Positions 29,797 to 39,902 of a DNA stretch of 64,000 bases are shown here, piece by piece. The notes under the pieces were generated by a model. That model did not search any database, was not told where the DNA came from, and saw only the letters and a program-made list of their open reading frames with translations. Positions within the stretch are counted from its first letter, which is position 1; each line of letters opens with the position of its first letter. The position numbers were made by a program, and so were the translations under genes. Origin of the DNA: Iodidimonas nitroreducens (lineage in GTDB: Bacteria > Pseudomonadota > Alphaproteobacteria > Sphingomonadales > Rhodothalassiaceae); the NCBI RefSeq assembly GCF_008579165.1, contig NZ_BKCN01000004.1. One strand, given 5' to 3'.

Positions 29797-30524
29797 TTAA
29801 GGACCGGCATACAAGGCTGGCTTGCCGATGGAAAGGGGTCGATCGATTTCAATAGCAGACGGCGATAAATGACAACCATAGGCATAAGATTCGATCCCCG
29901 CTTCCACGGCCTCCTCATAGGCGCGGTAATAAGTTTGGTCTATATCACAGGCAAATGTCATCTCGCTACAATCAGAGCGTTGTACCAGATAAATCATCAT
30001 CGCGCGCGCCCCGCTGTCAACTAAGGTTTTCAGGGCCAAAAGATGCCTGGCACCTCTTTGGGTGACGCTATCGGGGAATTGGGCAAGGCCATCGCGGCGA
30101 TAGGTAACGCTTTTCACCTCAATATAGCATGGCTCACCCGGCCTTTCGGGGTGATCACTGGCCATGAAATCAAAGCGCGTGCCCTTACCCATGCGCACTT
30201 CAGACTGAAGGCTGCCATAGCCCGCAAGTGGGGCGATCTGCCCTTTTTTGATGGCCTCAGCACGATGCGATTGGCCAGCATGGTGTTGATACCGATCAAT
30301 GTGTTGTGGCTTTCCACCAGTTCCCAACGCCAGCGCAGCCGGGCTTTGGGATTATGCACCGGGGAAAGCCAGATACGGGCCCCATCCTCGGCACAGCCCA
30401 GCATGGCTCCGGGATTGGGGCAATGGGCGGTGATCTGGCGGCCATCCTCAAGCACGACATCGGCCAGAAAGCGTTTATAGCGCCGGATCAGCCGCGCCGG
30501 GATCAGGGGATCAGGAAAATGCAT
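29797..30524 (-). CDS. sfsA: SfsA, sugar fermentation stimulation family protein (one frame break)
   Basis: SfsA proteins are conserved nucleic-acid-binding or nuclease-like proteins with an OB fold and a nuclease-like core; their role is unclear. The N-terminal part has FLADVVLEDGRQITAHCPNP and LVESHNTLIGINTMLANRIV; the C-terminal part has AGYGSLQSEVRMGKGTRFDF, CYIEVKSVTYRRDGLAQFPD and SVTQRGARHLLALKTL. The frame breaks near 30260 (GTGCTGAG, expected GTGGCTGAG). With one G restored the protein is 242 residues from the ATG at 30524, family-typical. Confidence 0.93.
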
Positions 30525-30580
30525 GGACGCATCGATGTGGCAAAATCCTGATCCTGTTTTTTCATGACCGGCAGAGCTGC

Positions 30581-32044
30581 TCATTCCGCTTCTGGCGCTG
30601 AGCCATGATCAAAGCTGCCCGCAGGCCCGGGGAAAACCACCGGGCTTTCAAAGCCATCTTTGGAAACACTGGCGACCCCGAAATAATAATTATCGATCAC
30701 GATATTCTCCAAAGTCACCTGATCGCTATCGCCAACCCAGCGGCTGAAGGTCCATTGTGGTTCGGTGGTCAAGCGCCAATAAACCCGATAACCGGCCAGG
30801 TTTTCAGCCTCTTTGCCGGTGGGTCGGGTCCAGCTCAGCTTTGTCGATGGCTCAACAGCGCCAGCGATTTTGACATCTGATGGAAAGGGCGGGGCCGAGG
30901 CCAGTGAGGCCAAAGTCACGATATTGAGCGCGGTGAGCTTGGCATTATAGGCGAAATCCACGCCTGCGATCACATCGCCATAGTCAATCCCGTTTTCGCG
31001 GCGCAAATCCTGATGCTGGCGGGTATAATCTTCATTGGTTTCCATGATCCGAACCCCGGGCATGCCCACATCATTGAAGGGGCGATGATGGCCACCCCGG
31101 CCAAAACGATCCAGCCGATACACCATCATCACATCCAGATTGGGGATATAATCATCGGCCAGCCGGTCGATATAGCGCGCCAGATTGCGCGAGGCACTAT
31201 CCACTTCACCCCCGCTGAAACGCCGGATGCGCGCTTCTTCGGGGGTTTCGGTGGCGCGGGTGCCTTCAGAAAAAACCCGGGCGGTGCTGTTGTTGATCAC
31301 GCCATTGATGCCGGAAATATTGCCGATCATATCATTATTGATCACGGCTTTGACCTGCCAGCCCTGTTTCAAGGCATATTCGGCCAAAATCTTGCCGCCA
31401 AAAAGGCCCTGTTCCTCGCCTGAAAGGGCCGCATAAACAATGGTGCCGGGGAAGCGATATTGCGATAGTACGCGCGCCGCCTCGATGGTGCCGGCAACGC
31501 CCGTTGCATTATCATTGGCGCCGGGGCTGTTGGCGGTCGCATTCATGGGATCAGAGACCCGGCTATCGATATCGCCCGACATGATCACCATGCGATCAGG
31601 ATCAAGGGTGCCGCGCTGAATGGCGATGACATTGACGATCTCGGTGGGATCGGGAATGCGGCGTTCGCCTGAAACGGTATCAGCAACCCTGATCACCTCC
31701 AGACAATTGCCACAGGCTTTGGAAATCCGGTTGAATTCCTCTTCGATCCAGCGCCGCGCTGCGCCGATGCCGCGTGTTTCGGATTGGGTTTCAGATAAGC
31801 TGTGGCGGGTGCCGAAGCTCACCAGTTTTTCCACATCGGCGCGCAGCCGTTCGGGGCTGGCCTTGGCGCCCATTTCGCGCAGGATGGGGGTTTCCCCCGG
31901 TGGCACCTGCGCGCTGGCACTGGTGGTGATGATGGCAATCAGCAGGCTGCTGCTGAAAAGGCCGCCCAGCAAAAGGGCGGCAGAGAAGCGATTTTTGCGG
32001 ATTTTGGCCTGTGGATTTTGGCCTTTATCATGGCGCTGTTGCAT
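30581..32044 (-). CDS. Secreted M28 family metallopeptidase with C-terminal Fn3-like domain
   Basis: The 487-residue protein has an N-terminal signal peptide (hydrophobic core near residues 22-42, cleavage near ASAQ). The M28 zinc peptidase domain shows SPGANDNATGVAGTIEAARV (Asp ligand), the catalytic Glu in SGEEQGLFGG, the Asp ligand in NNDMIGN, and RGGHHRPFNDVGMPGVRIME (His ligand). The usual HxD of the first ligand site reads MSGDIDSR, with Asp in place of His. Residues 395-480 look like a fibronectin type III domain (LSWTRPTGKEAENLAGYRVY). It is probably a periplasmic or extracellular aminopeptidase for peptide scavenging. Confidence 0.88.
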   Translation of the reverse strand: MQQRHDKGQNPQAKIRKNRFSAALLLGGLFSSSLLIAIITTSASAQVPPGETPILREMGAKASPERLRADVEKLVSFGTRHSLSETQSETRGIGAARRWIEEEFNRISKACGNCLEVIRVADTVSGERRIPDPTEIVNVIAIQRGTLDPDRMVIMSGDIDSRVSDPMNATANSPGANDNATGVAGTIEAARVLSQYRFPGTIVYAALSGEEQGLFGGKILAEYALKQGWQVKAVINNDMIGNISGINGVINNSTARVFSEGTRATETPEEARIRRFSGGEVDSASRNLARYIDRLADDYIPNLDVMMVYRLDRFGRGGHHRPFNDVGMPGVRIMETNEDYTRQHQDLRRENGIDYGDVIAGVDFAYNAKLTALNIVTLASLASAPPFPSDVKIAGAVEPSTKLSWTRPTGKEAENLAGYRVYWRLTTEPQWTFSRWVGDSDQVTLENIVIDNYYFGVASVSKDGFESPVVFPGPAGSFDHGSAPEAE

Positions 32045-32231
32045 TGTATTTGATCCTTATCCCCATATTGTTCGACCAAGGCTAGACGATCGTGCGATCC
32101 TGATCAATGCGCAGCGCAGGGCTTGCCAGCACAGAAAGAAAAGCGGATGCGGGGAATGGATTTTGCCAGCCAGATAGGATACACCGAGCCTCTAGCGTCG
32201 TTCCCCAATCTGACGCCCGGAGCCCCAATCC

Positions 32232-33029
32232 ATGAGCGATCATTTTATTCCCACGCAGCCTGATGATGCGGCAGAAAAGCCTGTTGTAAAGGCGGCGCTG
32301 ATCATCATCGGTGATGAGATTCTATCCGGCCGAACCAAAGATGCCAATCTGGCATATCTGGCGAAATGGCTGAATGGGGAAGGCATCAGGCTTGATGAAG
32401 TGCGGGTGATCCCCGATGATACAAACAGAATTGTTGATCATGTGAATAGCTGTCGGCGGCAATTTGATTATGTGTTCACCACCGGCGGCATTGGCCCCAC
32501 CCATGATGATATCACCGCAGAATCGATTGCCCAGGCTTTTGCTGTGCCTTTGCATTTTCACCCTGAAGCAATGGCTTTGCTGGAAGCGCATTATCCCCCC
32601 GGTGAATTTACCCAAGCCCGCCAGCGCATGGCGCGGGTGCCTGAGGGCGGCAGCCTGATCGATAATCCGGTGAGCGTGGCCCCCGGCTTTCAGATTGAAA
32701 ATGTGTTTGTGCTGGCGGGGGTCCCCCTGATCATGCAATCGATGCTGGAAAGCATTCGCCATAAGCTGGTGGGCGGCCTGCCGATGCTATCGGCCAGCCT
32801 GTCTGTGCCGGTGCCGGAAAGCGCCTTGGCCGGGGATCTGGGGCTGATTGCCAAAGCCCACCCGGATGTTCAGATCGGCAGCTATCCCTATTATCGGGAG
32901 GGTCGGGCTGGCCTCCATGTGGTGGTGCGGGCCTTGGATCAGGCATTGATCGATCGCGCCCTTCGCGAGATCGAGGCCGCCGTGCGCCGCTTTGGGGCCG
33001 AACCGGTGCGCGATCCCCGCGAAGGCTGA
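32232..33029 (+). CDS. CinA-like molybdopterin-binding domain protein
   Basis: The 265-residue protein is the MoaB/MogA-like (CinA N-terminal, COG1058) domain. It shows AALIIIGDEILSGRTKDANL, VFTTGGIGPTHDDITAESIA and NVFVLAGVPLIMQSML. There is no C-terminal CinA deamidase domain. Relatives include ADP-ribose/FAD pyrophosphatases and molybdopterin-binding enzymes, so substrate prediction is weak. A clear ATG lies at 32232, followed by a hydrophilic 18-residue lead. It stands alone, with tRNA-Leu downstream and the M28 peptidase gene divergent. Confidence 0.88.
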   Translation: MSDHFIPTQPDDAAEKPVVKAALIIIGDEILSGRTKDANLAYLAKWLNGEGIRLDEVRVIPDDTNRIVDHVNSCRRQFDYVFTTGGIGPTHDDITAESIAQAFAVPLHFHPEAMALLEAHYPPGEFTQARQRMARVPEGGSLIDNPVSVAPGFQIENVFVLAGVPLIMQSMLESIRHKLVGGLPMLSASLSVPVPESALAGDLGLIAKAHPDVQIGSYPYYREGRAGLHVVVRALDQALIDRALREIEAAVRRFGAEPVRDPREG

Positions 33030-33058
33030 TGGCACAAAGTCGGATAATTTTGGTTTTA

Positions 33059-33091
33059 GCCTTTTGTGGCATCTTTTCATGCCGCAAAGGC
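33059..33091 (+). terminator. Hairpin after the CinA-like gene
   Basis: GCCTTTTGTGGCAT and ATGCCGCAAAGGC form a 13-bp imperfect stem with one bulge and a GU pair around a CTTTTC loop, 30 bp after the stop at 33029. No T run follows, so it may be a weak terminator or part of the tRNA leader. Confidence 0.4.
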
Positions 33092-33112
33092 TGTGCCATA
33101 GGATGTGCGTGT

Positions 33113-33198
33113 GCCCGCTTGGCGGAATTTGGTAGACGCAAGGGACTTAAAATCTCGGCCTTTTGGCCGTGCCGGTTCAAGTCCGGCAGCGGGCACCA
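33113..33198 (+). tRNA. tRNA-Leu (anticodon TAA), anticodon stem two bases short
   Basis: The 86-base gene has a 7-bp acceptor stem (GCCCGCT with AGCGGGC), a D arm (GCG-GAATTTGGTAGA-CGC), anticodon loop CTTAAAA with anticodon TAA, a class II long variable arm (CGGCC-TTTT-GGCCG), a T arm (GCCGG-TTCAAGT-CCGGC), discriminator A and an encoded CCA. The 5' side of the anticodon stem is AGGGA, but the 3' side reads TC-T in place of the TCCCT needed; two C are missing near 33154. With them the stem is perfect. Given the similar losses in nearby genes this is probably a read error. Confidence 0.93.
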
Positions 33199-33234
33199 TC
33201 CTCCCTTTTGACAGCCTCTCTATGCCATCTTTGC

Positions 33235-34008
33235 CTAAAAAATATCGGCAATGGTCACCCCGCCATCGGCGATGATGGTTTGGCCGGTGATATAGCGCGC
33301 CGCCGGGCTTGCTAGAAAAACCGCAATCCCCGCCATATCTTCGGGTTCGCCGATGCGGCCTGCCGGGGTCACTTTTTCCACATAGGCGCGGGCCTTGTCA
33401 TTTTCCCACAGGGCTTTGGCGAAATCCGTACGGATAAGGCCGGGGGCGATGCAATTGATTCGGATCCCTTTTTTCGACCATTCCACGGCCAGATTGCGGG
33501 CCACCTGAAAATCAGCGGCCTTGGAAATCGCATAAATCCCCAGATTGCGGCTGCCTGAAAGGCCCGCGATAGAAGACACCAGAATGATCGCCCCATCGCC
33601 GCGTTCGGCCATCTCGGGCAGAACCATATGGGTCAGATTCATATTGGCGCGCACATTATTGCCGATGATCTTGTCAAAGGCATCATCAGACACTTCCGTC
33701 ATCGAGCCATAAACCGGATTGGATGCGGCATTGCACACCAAAATATCGATCCGGCCATATTGCTCGCGCGTTTTGTTGACCAGATTTAGAAGCTGATCCT
33801 TATCCGATATATTGCAGGGCACCACAATGGCTTCGCCGCCCGCCGCCTTGATGGCATCGGCCACCGGCTTGCAGGCCTCGCGCTTACGCGAAGAAATCAC
33901 CACTTTGGCCCCGGCATCGGCCATGGCTATGGCCATCGCCCGGCCAATGCCCCGTGATGATCCGGTGATGATCGCCACTTTATCCTTGAGGGAGAAAAGT
34001 CCGCTCAT
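33235..34008 (-). CDS. SDR family NAD(P)-dependent oxidoreductase
   Basis: This classical short-chain dehydrogenase (257 residues from the ATG at 34008) has the cofactor motif VAIITGSSRGIGRAMAIAMA (TGxxxGxG), LVCNAASNPVYG (the NNAG-like block), catalytic Ser in ILVSSIAGLSG and Tyr/Lys in YAISKAADFQVARNLA, then the C-terminal PAGRIGEPEDMAGIAVFLAS and YITGQTIIADGG. The substrate is unknown; its partner, a MaoC-type dehydratase gene 11 bp upstream, suggests a 3-hydroxyacyl-CoA or similar beta-oxidation-like substrate. An AAAGGA ribosome site decides the start. Confidence 0.92.
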   Translation of the reverse strand: MSGLFSLKDKVAIITGSSRGIGRAMAIAMADAGAKVVISSRKREACKPVADAIKAAGGEAIVVPCNISDKDQLLNLVNKTREQYGRIDILVCNAASNPVYGSMTEVSDDAFDKIIGNNVRANMNLTHMVLPEMAERGDGAIILVSSIAGLSGSRNLGIYAISKAADFQVARNLAVEWSKKGIRINCIAPGLIRTDFAKALWENDKARAYVEKVTPAGRIGEPEDMAGIAVFLASPAARYITGQTIIADGGVTIADIF

Positions 34009-34019
34009 GCTCAATCCTT

Positions 34020-34475
34020 TCATGGAAAAAGTAAAAAGACCTGATCGGCCACACAGGCAGGCTTTTGGCCGCCTTCGATTTCAACTGTTGAGGTGACGGT
34101 GCATTTCAAGGAGCCCATCGGCCCTGCCGCCGTTGCTTTCAGCACAAAGCTGCCGCGCACCCTTGATCCCACCGGAACCGGGGCGGGAAAGCGCACGCTA
34201 TCGCAGCCATAATTGATCCCTTGGGCCACTTTATAAGCGCCAAAAAAATCCCCCATCAGATAGGGCAGCAGCGACAAGGTATAAAATCCATGGGCAATGG
34301 GGGCGCCAAAAGGGCTTTCGGCCTTGGCGCGGTCCACATCGATGTGAATCCATTGATGATCACCGGTGGCATCGGCAAAGGCATTGATATGCGCCTGTGT
34401 CACGTCATGCCAATCGGAAAGGACGAGCCTTTGGCCGATTTTGGCGGTTAAATCCGGAAAGGGAAGATCAGACAT
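34020..34475 (-). CDS. MaoC family (R)-specific enoyl-CoA hydratase-like protein
   Basis: The 151-residue hot-dog-fold protein has the hydratase motif DVTQAHINAFADATGDHQWI followed by HIDVDRAKAESPFGAPIAHG, containing the catalytic Asp and His, and the LLPYLMGDFF segment. Such proteins hydrate 2-enoyl-CoAs to (R)-3-hydroxyacyl-CoAs, and some feed PHA synthesis. A PHA synthase gene is 24 kb away in this window, but a link is speculative. It is followed at 11 bp by the SDR gene, so the pair is probably one transcript. Confidence 0.9.
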   Translation of the reverse strand: MSDLPFPDLTAKIGQRLVLSDWHDVTQAHINAFADATGDHQWIHIDVDRAKAESPFGAPIAHGFYTLSLLPYLMGDFFGAYKVAQGINYGCDSVRFPAPVPVGSRVRGSFVLKATAAGPMGSLKCTVTSTVEIEGGQKPACVADQVFLLFP

Positions 34476-34597
34476 GGCGGTCTTTCTGGGCTAAAGAGTT
34501 TTCATGATGAAAGCACTGTGCGCATAACTGGCAAAGGGGGCAAGCCGCCATCAGCGGCTGGCCTTTGTTCACAGGGGATTTTTTAGGGAAGGCGGGG

Positions 34598-35396
34598 CTA
34601 GTTGCGGGTTTTTTCAACCAGATCCAGAATGGCATCATAGCCCTGAGCACCGGCCAGCACCTGACCATTGATGACATAAGTGGGGGTGCCGCTGATGCCG
34701 ATCATGCGCGCCAGATTGATTGTTTGCTCAAAATAAGCGGAGAGGGCCGGATCATCCATATCGCTGCGAAAGCGGCCCATATCAAGCTTTAGGGCTTCGG
34801 CAAAATCAAGGATCACGCCCTTGTTCAACGATCCTTCATGGGTCATCAGCTTTTCATGAAAAGCCGGGAAGACCTCCTGCTTTGAAGCGGCGATGGCGGC
34901 GCGGGCGGCAAAATGGGAAACGCCATTTTCCCCATCCCGATCCAGCACGGGAAACTGCTTGAACACATAGCGGATATTATCCCCATGCTCTTCTAGAAGC
35001 CGGACCATATCGGGATGTGCCCGGCGGCAGAATGGGCAGCGATAATCATAATATTCAACCACCGTAACCGCCGCATCATGGCCCGATGGTGGGGGAATAA
35101 GCATCCTTGCGGATATCATCCCAGCGATCCGATGCCAAAGCCTGCAGCCTTTGCTGCTGAGCGGCTTCATCGCGCTGGCGCAAGATGGCGATGGCTTCGG
35201 GCAGAATTTCAGGATTTTCCAATAAATAAGCCCGAAACATCTCATGCATCCGGGCTTGATCGGGGTTTGTGCCCAAAGCCGATTTTTGCGAAGAATTGAG
35301 CACCAAAAGCAAGGAGGCCATGGAAATGACCAAAGCAAGGCTGGCAATGATCAGGCTATAGGGGCGGAGCCGCGAAGCTCCCGGCTTGTTTGACAT
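34598..35396 (-). CDS. DsbA-like thiol:disulfide oxidoreductase, membrane-anchored (one frame break)
   Basis: The product has an N-terminal membrane anchor or uncleaved signal (SLIIASLALVISMASLLLVL, about residues 15-34), a helical region (HEMFRAYLLENPEILPEAIA), then a DsbA/thioredoxin domain with active site YYDYRCPFCRRAHPDMVRLL (CPFC), cis-Pro loop SGTPTYVINGQVLAG and a helical insert. The N-terminal and C-terminal parts are in different frames; five G at 35091-35095 on the plus strand should probably be four, giving AYSPPSGHDAAVTVVEYYDY. Corrected length is 265 residues. It likely oxidises or isomerises disulfides in the periplasm. It lies just downstream of the M48 protease gene. Confidence 0.9.
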
Positions 35397-35410
35397 AAAA
35401 TAATATTCCG

Positions 35411-36757
35411 TTATCGACGACGATTTGCGCTTTGCTCAATCTCTACACCGGCGGCCTGCCGGATATCCTGCGCCCGCAACCATTTTGGCGTGCCGGGTCT
35501 CAGGCCTTCCAAAGCCTGGCTTGCATGCATGGCGGCACGGCCGGGATTGCGTTGCAGCATATAGCGTTCGGCGGTTGCCAGATTGGCCAAAGCGGGTTCT
35601 TCATTACGGGTATAGATGATGGCGAGCTGATACCAGCCAAAGCTGTTATAGGGATCGATCCGAACCGATTTTTCCAATATGGGCATGGCCAGCCTGTCGG
35701 TTTCCGGCTCGTCTTTCGCCACCAGCGCCTGCGCATAAAGGGTGAGAATCAAAGGCTCGGTAGGGGCCAGTTGGGCGGCCCGTTCCAGATGTGGTAAGGA
35801 TTGTTCGACATGGCCATTTTCCAGAAGAATCTGGCCCTTGATTTCATGGAAATAAGGATCATCGGGGATTTCCGCGATCAGGCTATCGGCTTCGGCCATG
35901 GCCTTGTCCCATTCCAAAGCTTTGTTATAGGCGTAAATGCGGGCATAGCGCGCAGGTATGCTTTTATTGGAGGGGGGATATTGCCCCAATGTGGATGAGG
36001 CTGGCCAGATATAGCCCTGCAGCTTGGCTTTGATCCGATTATATTGCGCCTGCAAAACGGGATCGGTGGGCTTCTCCCAATAGGGTGATGCTTTCATCCG
36101 CTGTTCCACATTGGCGATACGTTCGCCGGAAAGCGGATGGGTCAGCACATATGGATCGATATTGGGGGCGGTGAGCAGTTCCTGATAGCGGAATTTCTCG
36201 AAAATTTCGAGAAGACCACGCCCAGACATCTCGGTATCCTTGAGAAACTGAATCGCTGCCTGATCGGCCGAGGCTTCCTGCACCCGGCGGAATTTCAAAA
36301 CCGAGCGTTGGGCCACACCCTGACCACCCGTGATCAGCCCCATGCCGGCTTCCGGGGCCCCGGCGGCAATAGCCGCAGCCCCCAGCACAAGCCCCAAGAT
36401 CGACAGGCTGGTTGCGGGTTTCAGAGCTTCATCAAAGCGCTGCACATGGCCTGCGATCATATGGCCAGCTTCATGGGCGATCACGCCGATCACCTGATCC
36501 ACATTATCGGTTTGCAAAATCAGCCCGGTATGGATGAAAATCGCCTGCCCACCGGCATAAAAAGCGTTTAGATTGGTATCATCCACAATATAAATCTGCA
36601 CATCTTCCGGACGAAGCCCCCCGGCCGCAAAAATGGGATCGGAAATCCGGTGCAGAAAATTTTCAAATTCGGCATCGCGCAGGGTTCGGATGCCCTGCGC
36701 CATGGCTGGCTGCGAGATGAAAGAGAAGACGAGGGCAAAAAGGACCAATAGTCTCAT
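35411..36757 (-). CDS. Periplasmic M48 family metalloprotease with TPR repeats (BepA-like)
   Basis: The protein (448 residues from the ATG at 36757) starts with a signal peptide (MRLLVLFALVFSFISQPAMA). It has the zinc motif VIGVIAHEAGHMIAGHVQRF (HExxH), a third ligand Glu in RRVQEASADQAAIQFL, and HPLSGERIANVEQRM. TPR-like helical repeats follow in the C-terminal half (residues 270-430, e.g. YAYNKALEWDKAMAEADSLI). BepA-type proteases degrade or chaperone outer-membrane proteins. A GTG 12 bp upstream is possible; no strong ribosome site distinguishes them. It is upstream of the DsbA-like gene on the same strand, consistent with a shared envelope-quality role. Confidence 0.9.
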   Translation of the reverse strand: MRLLVLFALVFSFISQPAMAQGIRTLRDAEFENFLHRISDPIFAAGGLRPEDVQIYIVDDTNLNAFYAGGQAIFIHTGLILQTDNVDQVIGVIAHEAGHMIAGHVQRFDEALKPATSLSILGLVLGAAAIAAGAPEAGMGLITGGQGVAQRSVLKFRRVQEASADQAAIQFLKDTEMSGRGLLEIFEKFRYQELLTAPNIDPYVLTHPLSGERIANVEQRMKASPYWEKPTDPVLQAQYNRIKAKLQGYIWPASSTLGQYPPSNKSIPARYARIYAYNKALEWDKAMAEADSLIAEIPDDPYFHEIKGQILLENGHVEQSLPHLERAAQLAPTEPLILTLYAQALVAKDEPETDRLAMPILEKSVRIDPYNSFGWYQLAIIYTRNEEPALANLATAERYMLQRNPGRAAMHASQALEGLRPGTPKWLRAQDIRQAAGVEIEQSANRRR

Positions 36758-36903
36758 AAAATAAAACACAGATTAACTCCGGTCAGGTCCATATCGGGCG
36801 GCATTGCAGGCCCGTTCGGCCCAAGGCACAAACCCCATTCATAGCCATCACCATAAAGCAAGATGTGGGGATATGAACAGGGGCAGTTTATCCTTAAAGG
36901 TCA

Positions 36904-36942
36904 AAAAAGGCGGAAGGATGATGATCACCTGTCCGCCTTTTT
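36904..36942 (-). terminator. Bidirectional-looking terminator after rne
   Basis: AAAAAGGCGGA and TCCGCCTTTTT form an 11-bp perfect stem with a 17-base loop, 48 bp after the rne stop. Read on the minus strand it ends in a T run. It separates rne from the M48 protease gene. Confidence 0.88.
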
Positions 36943-36989
36943 CCACAATTTTCAGTTGAGATTTATAGCCGTGCTTTGGGGCCGGATAA

Positions 36990-39902
36990 TCAGCGCCCCA
37001 AAGCGCGCTGCCACCAACCACGCTTGCGCTTGCTGCTATCGGCCTCGCCTTTTTCCTCCAGCTTTTCTTCTTTCACACCATCCGGGGTAACGATCTGTCG
37101 CTCCAGAACATCTGGGGCGGGCGCTACCGGTTTTTCAGGCGCTGGCTGGGCTTCCGGGGATGGCTGAACTTCCGGTTGAGTTTTTGGTGGTGTTTGTGGT
37201 GTCTGAGCTTCAGGCGGTGTTTGCGGGGCCTGAGCTTCAGGTGCTGCTTGCGCTTCTGCTTCGGCCTTTGCATCTCCATCGGCCTTGGTCGGTTTTTGCG
37301 TGGCAGATTTTGCGGGCGCGCGGTGCCGTGGCGCTTTTGCCTTCACCGGTTTGTCTGCCTCATTGCTCGCACCGGCATCAGCCGCTTCATCAGGGGCTTT
37401 GGCCGTTTTCCGCCGACGCCGAGGCTTTTTCACCGCTTCTACGGCCTCGTCATCTGACGCCTCACGTGCAGGTTCAGCAGGATTTTGGGGTTCAGCAGGA
37501 TTTTGCTCTTCAGGCTTTGCGCAGCAGGTGGCACCGCCGGTGCCGGATCCGCTTCAGCCGATAAGGAAGCCGCTTCACCGCTTGGCGATTTTCTGCGCAC
37601 GCGCCGCCTGCGCCGGGGCTTGTCATCGCCGGCATCAGGGGCGTTTTCCGTGGCGTTTGATACAGACGGTTCGCCGAGTTGTGCCGCCGTATCAGCGCTT
37701 CCTTCAGCACTGCCTTCAGCATTGTTTGTGGCATTAGGTTGGGCTGGGCCTGCCGTCTCATCAGAGCCGCGCGACCGCCGCCGCCGGGACCGCCGCCGTG
37801 GTTTTTGCTCATCATCTTTGGCACCCACTGGCAAAGAGGATTGTTCCCCGGCCCTTTGCGGATCGATGCTCGGCTGATCGCCATCAGCGGCATCGCGCGG
37901 GCTATCGTCCTGATCGCCCTGATCCTGGGCACTTTGCTGATCATCACCGCCCCGGCCACGCCGACCTCTGCGCCGCCGCCGCCGCCGTTTTTTGCGACCG
38001 CCTTCATCATCATTATTATCTGCGGCTTTATCATCACCGCGATGATCGGCCGATTTTTCTGGTGCATCGGCTGATGATGTGGCTGATGCGCCTGGTTCGG
38101 GCGCAGTATCCTCATCGCTTTCGGGCAGATCGTCATCCAGATCGCTCTCATCAATGAGGGCGGGGGCCTCGGCGGCGCGTCGGGCGGCATCCCGGGCACC
38201 TGCGGCAATCTGTTCGGGTGTTTTCGCCACCCGTTCCATTTCCCAGGGCTCGATCCCCAGATGGGCATCGGCATTGATGCTCAGCGTGTAATCATAGCGC
38301 TGCTCAAGATCGGTGAGCATGGAGCGCTTGTTGTTGAGCAGATAAAATGCCACCGAAAAAGGCGCTTTGATGGTGATTTCAGCGCTGCGATCCCGGATGC
38401 CTTCTTCTTCCAAAGCCCGCAGGATATTGAGCGAAGCCATTTCAACAGATGGCACCACACCCGCGCCATTGCAGGTGCCGCAGGTGATCATCGACGCTTC
38501 AAGAAGATTGGGGCGCAATCTTTGGCGCGACATTTCCATCAGGCCAAAGGATGACACCCGGCCAACCTGAATGCGGGCGCGATCAGATTTCAGCGCATCT
38601 TTCATCCGCTTTTCAACAGAGCGGTTATTGCCCCGGTCTTCCATATCGATGAAATCGATAACGATCAATCCGGCCAGATCCCGCAGGCGCAATTGGCGCG
38701 CCACTTCATCGGCGGCTTCCAGATTGGTTTTATAGGCGGTTTCTTCGATATTATGCTCTTTGGTGGAACGCCCGGAATTTACATCGATGGCGATCAGGGC
38801 TTCGGTCGGATTGATAACGATATAGCCGCCGGATTTAAGCTGCACGATGGGCGAATACATGGCTTCAAGCTGATTTTCCACCTGATAGCGGTGAAACAGC
38901 GGGATGCGATCCTTATAATGCTGCACGCGCCGGGCGTGACTGGGCATCAAAAGCTTCATAAAGCCCTTGGCGAGCTTATAACCATCTTCGCCTTCCACCT
39001 GAATTTCATCGATATCGCGGGAATAAAGATCGCGGATCGACCGCTTGATCAGATCGGCCTCTTCATGAATAAGGGCGGGCGCAATGGAACTCAGCGTGCG
39101 ATCACGAATACCATCAAAGGCGCACCAGATAATCGAAATCGCGCTTGATCTCGACCTTTGTGCGGTTCAGCCCCGCGGTGCGGATGATGCAGCCCATGCC
39201 TTCCGGCACCTGCAGCGAGGACATCACATCCTTGAGCTTTTTACGATCGGCAGAATTGGCGATTTTCCGGCTGATGCCGCCGCCATTCTGGCTATTGGGC
39301 ATCAAAACACAATAGCGACCGGCAAGGGACAGATAGGTCGTCAGCGCGGCACCCTTAGTTCCGCGCTCTTCTTTGACCACCTGAATGAGCAGGATCTGCC
39401 GACGCTTGATAACCTCTTGGATTTTATAATGGCGGCGCAGCACATGGGCGCGCCTGCGGCCATCATCCTCATAATCATCTTCGCCGGAGATTTGCTCGAC
39501 ATCCGATGCATCATCAGCGTCGTCACCCTGATCGGCCTCATCTTCTGCATCAGAATTGGCTGCAGATTTCTGTTTTTTTCTGGTTTTTTCATTGTCCAAA
39601 GCATCAGATGCGGCTTCCCGGGCCACTTCGGCCATCAGGGCATCGCGATCTTCGGCGGGGATCTGGTAATAATCGGGATGAATTTCGCTGAAAGCGAGGA
39701 ACCCATGCCGGTTTCCCCCATAGTCAACAAAACAGGCCTGCAGGGATGGCTCTACCCGCGTGACCTTAGCAAGGTAGATATTGCCTTTAAGCTGCCGCTT
39801 GGCAACACTTTCATAATCGAATTCTTCTACCCGATTACCATGGATAACGGCGACCCGCGTCTCTTCCGGGTGGCGCGCGTCGATAAGCATACGCGTTGAC
39901 AT
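36990..39902 (-). CDS. rne: RNase E (two frame breaks)
   Basis: RNase E starts mRNA decay and processes rRNA and tRNA, and is the scaffold of the degradosome. The N-terminus (MSTRMLIDARHPEETRVAVI, ATG 39902 behind GGAGAA) leads an S1 domain split by an acidic insert (DQGDDADDASDVEQISGEDD), as in other alphaproteobacteria. The catalytic DNase-I-like part includes VIDFIDMEDRGNNRSVEKRM and the zinc link TCGTCNGAG. The C-terminus is a long Arg-rich and Pro/Gln-rich scaffold ending RGWWQRALGR. Breaks lie near 39115 (CTTTGATGG, expected CTTTGGGATGG, restoring LVRLWDGIRDRTLSS) and near 37520 (one G missing). Corrected length is about 971 residues. Confidence 0.94.
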
